From Cervus elaphus (taxonomy: Eukaryota > Chordata > Mammalia > Artiodactyla > Cervidae): 64,000 nucleotides of DNA. Below, piece after piece: positions 57,501-64,000 of this stretch. The stretch lies in assembly GCF_910594005.1 (NCBI RefSeq), contig NC_057819.1, forward strand, positions 127,631,669 to 127,695,668, in the 5' to 3' direction. The translations under genes were made by a program, and so were the position numbers. Position 1 is the first letter of the stretch. Each line of letters starts with the position of its first letter. Under the pieces are notes generated by a model. It did no database searches, was not told where the DNA came from, and saw only the letters and a list, made by a program, of their open reading frames with translations.

Positions 57501-60500
57501 GTTAAGTGACACATCCAAGGTCACACTTCTAGAGCGTGGTGGGGCCTGGGTATGAAGCCAGGGCGACCAGACTCAGAGACCCAGGCCGCGGAAAGAGGCA
57601 GGCGCAGGGGCTCCAGCTCTCCCCGAGCTCAGGAAGCGGCAACCCTCTCAAGGGCAAATCAGCCAGCAGCTTCCAACACACCCTCAAGCCCGAGGATGCC
57701 TGCCCGGGCCCCCCTATTTCAGACTGGCCACTCACTGTCCCTCAGGTAGGTGTCGGCGAAGTAGAGGGTCCGGACGAAGCCCGTGAAGGAGTCCTCTGCT
57801 GACCGCGCCTCGATCTTGCGCTGCACGGGCGCCAGCTCCATGTTCTGCAGGCCGGTCCGCTCCGCCCTGCTGCTCGCCTCCTGCACCTGCAGCGGGTGGG
57901 TGCGGCCTGAGGGTGGGCGCGGGCCTTCCTTCCCGGTGTGGGGGGAGGGCATCGGACTGCTCCACGCTTCCCTTCAGGGAGGACCAGGCACCGCGCCCCC
58001 CCGCCATCCGCCTGGTCTCAGAGGCCGAGGACGTGACCCCTAGGTGTTACAGAGACTGCCGTTCACACTTGGGGACAGAGAGGAACAGAGGCAGAGCAAT
58101 AGATCCGAGGTCACGGGGTCGGGCGGGGGGAGACGAGCCAGAGCCTGCAGCCTAAGCAAGCACGGCCGGCCCTGGCCTCACCTCTCCCGGAGGGCCGGCG
58201 GGCCGCCGCTTCCTGCTGGACGCCCGGCTGCGGCGGATCCGGCGGAAGGACTGGCGCAGGGACTTCTTCAGGGACTTCACGCGGGACAGCGGGCCCTCCA
58301 GGGCGAGCTGGTCGCTGGGGTGCAGCGTGCACCTGGGGGCGGGGGGACGCGGGGCCGTCAGCACTGTCACGCTCTGAGGGACACCCTGCTGGTTCAGGCG
58401 CCGATCCCAGACCTGGGCCCCGGCCTCCCTGGGTGGGCTGCTCACTTGACAAAGACCTGCCGCCGCTGCTGGTGGTCAAAGAGGCCGAAGCCGTGGCTGG
58501 TGCCGAAGGCCACGAGCCGCCACTCAGAGTGCAGGGCCAAGGAGGTGACCACGGCCGGGGGCTGGCACTGCACCAGCACGAAGGGCTGGAAGCCGGGCTC
58601 GAAGTGCACGGGCCCCGGGCGGGCACACAGCCGCTCGTGGCCCTTCCAGCGGTAGCCCTCCTGGTCCCGCAGCAGGTCGGCCTCCACCTGCTCCACCGCG
58701 TGCTCCGCCTCCTCGTCGTTCAGCTCCAGCACAAGCACCTGGGTGGGCGGCAGATGGGCTGAGCCACCCCGGCTCCAAGGGACAGCTGGGGGCGGGGCCC
58801 CGATGGCAGAGGACCCAAGACACACGCCAAGGCCCAGGGTCACAAGTGCCCAACCTCTGGTCCTTAATTCTGGCTTCTGGAGGAGAAGTCGCCATCCCAA
58901 AGGCCTCCCTCTAATGGGATCTGGGGACTCCTATTCACTGGGAAAAGTCAAGGGCGGGTGACGCTCCTGGTGACACCATCAGTGGGCGCTCAGGAGGCTA
59001 GCTCCTGGCCCTGCGTGTGCATGCTAAGTCACTTCAGTTGCATCCAACTCTTTAGACCCCATGGACTGAGCCCGCCAGGCTCCTTTGTCCATGGGGATTT
59101 CCCAGGCAAGAGTACTGGAGTGGGGTTGCCATGCCCTCCTCCAGGGCGTCTTCCTGATCCAGGGATCGAACCTGGTCTCTTATGTCTCCTGCATGGGCAG
59201 GTGGGTTCTTTACCACTGAGCCACCTGGGAAGCCCAGGCTCCTGGCCCTGCTGTTCCCAATCCCCGCCCCGCCCCCCCCCCCCCCTGCATAATGCTGAGA
59301 AGGAAGCTCCTGGCCCTGGACGCTGCCCTGCATCCTCTGACCACCCCTCCCCGCTGCTCCCCACACCCAGCCTGGGATGCTACCTGCCCTGCTGTGCCAG
59401 CCACAGCCAGGTAGCCGCTGTATTTGCAGAGGAAAATCTTCTGGATGCCCAGACGAGGATCGTCACTATAGGGGTCAAAGGAGCCCACCTGCCGAGGGAG
59501 AGGAGGCCCGTGAGTGGCCGTCAGCTCTGGGCCTGGCCCGCCCCCACCCTCCCTGGAGCGCAGGCTCCGGGCCTCACCTTGCGGAGGGGCGGCCACTCTT
59601 CCTCGCCCTGGGCACTGAGGCTCTCGTTGGGGTCTGTGTCAGTGAGGAATACCCGCACGGTGCTAAGCTTGTAGAGCAGCCGCAGGCAGACGCCCGAGGC
59701 GTCCCAGAACCGCACCGTGCCGTCCTCGTGCCTGTGGGCGGAACCGGCCTGCGCCAGTCAGAGGGCTGCCGGGCAGGCACGCAGCCCTCTGGGCTCTGCC
59801 CCCACCCCGCACGTCCCACTCGGCAGGAGGAGAGTGCCATCGGCGTCACCTACCCCGTGAGCAGCAGGTCCCTCTGCGGCGGGGCCGGGGCCAGGCTGGT
59901 GCCGCCGTCAATGGGCCACTCCTGGAGGAGATGATGACGTTCACGGGTTGGGTGGGGTGGGGCGGGGCGGGGCTGGCCCTGGGGGCGGGGCCTGCGGCAG
60001 GGCGGGGCCGGGCCCAACCTACCATGGTGGAGAAGTGTGTGCTCTGCCGGCTGCCGGCTGCGATGATGCGTTCCCACAGTTTCAGTGGGATGTTGGAGAC
60101 ATGGTGGGAGCAGGTGATGGCAGAGCAGTGTAGGGAGGCCAGGTAGGGAGGCTGGACCGGCGGCCAACCAGCCGTCTGCAGGTCAATCACCACCAGTTCC
60201 TCCTCGGCCAGCACAACTAGGGCATAGGGGTCATCGAAGGCTGTGGGGACAGGCCAAGGGTCAGGGGCTGCAGGAGCCACAAAGAAGCAGTGTGCCCGGC
60301 CCGGCCCGGCCCTGTGGAATCTGAGGCTCAGGGGCTGTAGCCAGGGAATCTGCATTTTACAAACAGGCTCAGGAACTTCCTTGGTGATCCAGTGGCTAAG
60401 ACTCCATGCTCCCAAGACGGGGAGCCTGGGTTCAATCCCTGGCCAGGGATTGAACTAAATCCTGCATGTCGCATCTAAGGATCCTGCATGCCACAACTAA

Positions 60501-63258
60501 GACTGGGCACAGAAAAATACATAAATTTAAATAAATATTTTAAAAATAATAAATTATTTAAAACAGGCTCCAAATCCAACAATGCATAAAAAGAACTATA
60601 TGCCACGACTAAGTGGGATTCATCCCAGGTATGCAAGGTATCCCAGGTATATCAATATTTGAAAATCAATTAATGCAATGTATTGCGTCAACAGGCTAAA
60701 AAAGGAAAATCACATGAGTATAACACTGGGTGCAGAGAAAGTGTTTGACAAAACCCAATACCCATTTATGATTAAAAAAAAAAAAACAACAATTCTCAGT
60801 AAAGAGAAGAATAGAGGGGACTTCCTCAGCTTGATGAAGAATATCTAGGAAAAAACCTACAGTGGATGTAATAATCGATGGTGAGAAACGTGAAGCTTTC
60901 CCACTGAGGTCAGGAACAAGGCAAGGAAGATTCCTCTCAGCACTACTATTCAAGCACTAGCTAACGCAGCAGGACAAGAAAAGGAAATAAAAGCTATGCA
61001 GATTGGGAAGGAAGAAGGAAAACTGGTTTTGTTCACAGATCATCAGTGTAGCAAATCTAAAAGAACTGACCCAAAACTGGCCCTGGCTGCCAGCACGCTG
61101 TCAGATGTGAGGATGGAAGGGGCTGAGAAAAAGAGGAAAAGCAGGTTCACAGTCTCCCTCCAAAGGGCTGCCAGCGAGGCCTGGAGAGCACAGCCCAGGG
61201 CAAACCGGAGCCATCCTGCACCCACCCTCACCCGGAGGCCTCGGGCCTGTTGGGTCAGAGCTGTCCGGGGAGCAGTCATCAGGAGATCTCCCGCCAGGCC
61301 TCCTCTCCAGATTTCGACACCGGCCCTTTCTGGTCTTGCTTGTCACCCAATTTAGGAAGCCGACTCAGCGCTCTGCTGGCCTGGCTGAGCTCCAAGAGGC
61401 CAGCTCGAATGGTCCCACACTGCTGTCTGCCCCACCCCACAAGGAGGGCTTCACTATGTCCAAGTGAGTGTTAAACCCAATAGTGCAGATCTGGCCCCCT
61501 TTGGGCTAAGTCCCAGGTGAGCCACTGAAGGGCAGAGAGCTTTAGGGTGGGCAGGAGGTGTGGCCAGCAAGGACAAGCCTCAGGCTAGCAGGGAAGGAAA
61601 GGAAGCAGCCCTCTGGGCACTAAGAAGAGGCCCGGTGGGGCTGAGGGACTCAAGGATGGCAGTGGTGGGGTCACCTGCAGGCCCTTCCTCTTTGTTCACA
61701 GGTGGGGGCCCGCCCTCCACACCCACTTCTGCCCGCCTACCAGCCGTAGGGTCCACCTCGATGAGGACAGTGAAATCAATGACGCGGGAGGTGAAGTCGA
61801 AGGCTGTCTGCTGGCCGTTGTGGACCACGGAGATGCAGTGGCGGTCCCCGTAGCTGGCCCGCGGCATGCCGCCCTGGAAGATGGTGAAGGGCAACCTGGC
61901 AGGCACGGAAGAGCAGGGGTGGGCTGGGGCTCGCCTCGCGGGCTGTCGGCTGAGGGACAGTCCTGTGACTGGCCTCAAGGGCAGGGCCTGGGAGGGCGGC
62001 CTGTCTCAGGGTGAGTGTGCACTCAAGGTTCCCAGGAGGCGCTGGGGCAGACCCCTATCTTGTCTCAACTCAGTAGCCCAGGAGAACGTGGGGGTGAGCA
62101 GCAGGGCACGCAGGCTGTGGGCTGAGTCTGCCACCACGCCCACTTCAATCAGACCCCATCACCCTTTCCTGCTTCTGTATCAAGTTTTCCTGTATGACTC
62201 TGTTTGGTAAGACAGAGTTTGGAACCTGCTGATCTGAATTATCTCTCCAGGAGGGTGAAAGGGAAAGAAAGGGAATATTTTTTTCAGGAATTTGCCAGAG
62301 AGAGGTATGAATGGCCCCCTCTCTGTTGCCTGGAGACCCAGATGTGGGACCCAAAGGCATCCTTTACGCACCGTCTCCCCCGGGTAGAAGCCTGAGCAGC
62401 CTATTTGGCTCCCCAGGAAGACTCTAGAAAGGGAACAGGACAGAGCCCTGACACCTACCCCTGCTTGGTGGTCAGCCAGAAGATTTTGGTAATAGCTTTG
62501 CAAGGAAAAGGACCTAAAAGAGAAGGAATAAGCTTGTACGCTCCTCCCGCTTTCAGAGGCCCATGGGCTGCAGCACAGACCCCCGCGCATCCATGGAGCG
62601 GATCTAGGCTTGGGAGTCTTGCCGGGAGCAGTTCCCAAAGAAAGCCACACAGTGGGTATCAGAAAACCCGCTGTGTGGCTATCAACACTGCCTTCACCCT
62701 CTCTGGGCCCCAGCTTTTGCTCCTCTGAGTTGGGCACCCACCGGGAAAGCAGGAGATCAGCTGGGGACTGGACAGGACGCTGCCCCGCTCACTGGAGGGC
62801 GGCCCCCGGCGGCGGGCAGAGCACTGACCGTAAGGCAAACAGCTGCGCACGGGCTCCGGCTGCGGGGCGTCGCTGGACATGCGCCATTGGCAGTAGCTGC
62901 CGTCAGAATGGCAGCTGACGATCAGACGGCTGTCCCGCTGCCAGCAGACGTTTTCCAGTTGCTTCACCCGGGGAGAGGAGAAACAGCATGCGTGGGCTGG
63001 GGTCGGGGGGCGGTACCATAGCCTGCGCCCCCCTGCCTCAGACAGGGGCTGGATGTGTCAGGTGGGGGACGGGGAGAACCAGGCGGCACCCCTACCTGGC
63101 TGCTGAGGAAATGAGAGAGCACGCGGCTGCCCTGCAGGTCCCAGATGACGACGAGGCCCCGGCTGTAGCCGATGAGGATCTGGTTGGGGTCCCGGGGATG
63201 TTCCTGCAGAGCCTCCACCATCTCAAACGCCCGCCGATGGCGGGCCTCCTCTGGCAAC
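54526..63258 (-). CDS. LLGL2: LLGL2, lethal giant larvae homologue 2, C-terminal 834 residues (20 exons)
   Basis: Cortical scaffold of basolateral polarity; it binds PAR6-aPKC and is released from the membrane by aPKC phosphorylation (known for the family). Exons: 63096-63258, 62829-62961, 62459-62513, 61741-61895, 60023-60240, 59854-59921, 59578-59731, 59384-59488, 58446-58738, 58182-58332, 57736-57886, 56951-57067, 56683-56849, 55989-56253, 55608-55728, 55378-55406, 55115-55162, 54877-54919, 54707-54768, 54526-54533. Phases agree throughout; stop TGA 54528-54526 follows SLSNGGAE. WD-type blades are visible (GYSRGLVVIWDLQG, CHSDGSYCQW, GHEDGTVRFWD, WAGTNGGTVYAF). The first exon in the window starts at about residue 178 of the human protein (LPEEARHRRAFEM); earlier exons lie beyond 64000. 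The Syntaxin-like Lgl C-terminal region is complete. Confidence 0.96.
57470..57570 (-). mobile_element. MIR remnant
   Basis: gaaaggttaagtgacacatc then caaggtcacacttctagagc is antisense MIR. It is in an LLGL2 intron. Confidence 0.6.
58182..58332 (-). CDS. LLGL2: LLGL2 exon with the aPKC-phosphorylated basic hinge
   Basis: This exon encodes HPSDQLALEGPLSRVKSLKK, directly followed by SLRQSFRRIRRSRASSRKRR. The Ser residues set among Lys/Arg match the conserved hinge of Lgl proteins that aPKC phosphorylates and that binds membrane phospholipids when unphosphorylated. All key serines of the KKSLRQSFRR core are present, so regulation should be conserved. Confidence 0.85.
59001..59250 (-). mobile_element. 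Bov-tA-type SINE with target-site duplication
   Basis: Antisense SINE 59014-59237 in an LLGL2 intron. It is flanked by perfect 13-base repeats gctcctggccctg at 59001-59013 and 59238-59250. Confidence 0.94.
60361..60570 (+). mobile_element. CHR/ART-type SINE with target-site duplication
   Basis: SINE 60371-60560 (aggaacttccttggtgatcc to an A/T-rich tail). It is flanked by perfect 10-base repeats aaacaggctc at 60361-60370 and 60561-60570, in an LLGL2 intron. Confidence 0.92.
60571..61085 (+). mobile_element. L1 ORF2 fragment (reverse transcriptase part)
   Basis: gggattcatcccaggtatgc, tcaatatttgaaaatcaatt and ttcacagatcatc are the L1 ORF2 middle region. It lies in an LLGL2 intron and has many stops. 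Confidence 0.75.
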
Positions 63259-63529
63259 CTGAGCGAGGGAACACTGTGAGCCAGGTCACCGGCCACTGAC
63301 GCGGCATGGCTGAGAGCATGGCCACCCATTAACTACATCCACAGCACCCGCAAAGCAGTGGGCGCTGAACGTGCCAAGCATGCAAAGGCTGCTAGGACAC
63401 ATCGTCAAGGGGAGACAGAAGTAATGCATAGAGAAGGACAGTAATGCACAGAGATGGAGAAAACCCCCCAAGGATGCAGACACAGCGGGTATACCACCAC
63501 AAGGAAAGGCAAGGAAGTGATTTCTAGGA

Positions 63530-63745
63530 AAGTCCATGTGGTGGTTACCTCTGGGGGAGGGAGGGAGCTGTGACTGAGAGGGGCAGGAGGAGGACCCTGG
63601 GTGGAGGGGCCGGGGCTGGCAAAGTTCTATCTTTGCCCAGAGTTGGCTGCATGGACACTCGCTTAACAAGAATCTGTTAAACCGTACATTCAAATTTAGT
63701 GCACTTGTCTAAGGCACTGGCATTCCATAAAAATAGTTTTTAAGC
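63530..63745 (+). mobile_element. Old L1M 3' UTR-like fragment
   Basis: gtggttacctctgggggagg then gctggcaaagttctatcttt and aaaccgtacattcaaattta follow the order of L1M 3' UTRs. It is in an LLGL2 intron. Confidence 0.5.
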
Positions 63746-64000
63746 CCCACAAAGCAAAACTCTCTGTTATCAGCTGTCATGGCCTTGAGCCCCTCCTCCT
63801 TTTCTGAGCCTGGAATGCTGATGTGAAGTCTGGATGTGCTGCAGCCAACAGAAGCCTATGAGGCGGGCAGGCACGGGATCAAGAGCCAACACCAAGGATG
63901 AAATGGAAACAGCCTGAATCCTGCGGGCATGTCTATGGTCAAACCCAAATCTAACTTGCTATGTTTAAAACAAGGATTCAGACTCACAGGAGGGATTCCC

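Overview
This is a 64 kb piece of a ruminant nuclear genome, most likely a bovid. The evidence is a BovB LINE and many Bov-tA and CHR/ART-type SINEs, mixed with older MIR and L1 copies. Every coding signal is split into exons by GT-AG introns (one is GC-AG). The gene order RECQL5 / MYO15B / LLGL2, with SMIM5 inside RECQL5, matches human 17q25.1 read in reverse, so cattle chromosome 19 or its sheep/goat equivalent is the likely source. The chromosome assignment is inference.

Layout. Bases 1-14150 hold the 3' half of RECQL5 on the + strand: a long intron to 9364, then 12 coding exons (9365-13567) encoding the last 583 residues, a 3' UTR and an AATAAA at 14124-14129. SMIM5, a small membrane protein, lies antisense inside that long intron (coding exons 1110-1219 and 1604-1730, minus strand). 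A good donor at 7017/7016 suggests a non-coding first exon near 7.0-7.25 kb. From 44423 down to 14529 the minus strand carries MYO15B. I could join 64 coding exons in phase, giving one open frame of 9141 bases (3046 codons plus stop). It has a long disordered N-terminal exon, a myosin head, IQ neck, MyTH4, a proline-rich linker, FERM-like segments, SH3, a second MyTH4 and a FERM domain. RECQL5 and MYO15B end tail to tail, with poly(A) signals about 50 bases apart. Bases 44424-53940 are intergenic and repeat-rich: an LTR inside an old L1, a 2 kb BovB with a target-site duplication, and an L1 nested in a second BovB fragment. From 53945 to the right edge the minus strand carries LLGL2: 20 coding exons, 834 C-terminal residues. 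Its N-terminal exons lie beyond 64000.

Functions. RECQL5 is a nuclear helicase that restrains RAD51 and binds RNA polymerase II. LLGL2 is a cortical epithelial polarity scaffold regulated by aPKC. MYO15B is an unconventional myosin once described as a pseudogene in human. SMIM5 is of unknown function. The four genes are neighbours, not an operon or pathway.

I found no new multi-gene system. The most interesting items are the fully open MYO15B with an altered P-loop, its GC-AG intron, the near-abutting RECQL5/MYO15B 3' ends, the changed PIP box of RECQL5, a 46-base minisatellite 12 bases from a RECQL5 donor, an 82-base inverted repeat, and clean nested retrotransposon insertions. Exon boundaries were set by hand from splice signals, phase and remembered human homologues; a few could be off by one base.
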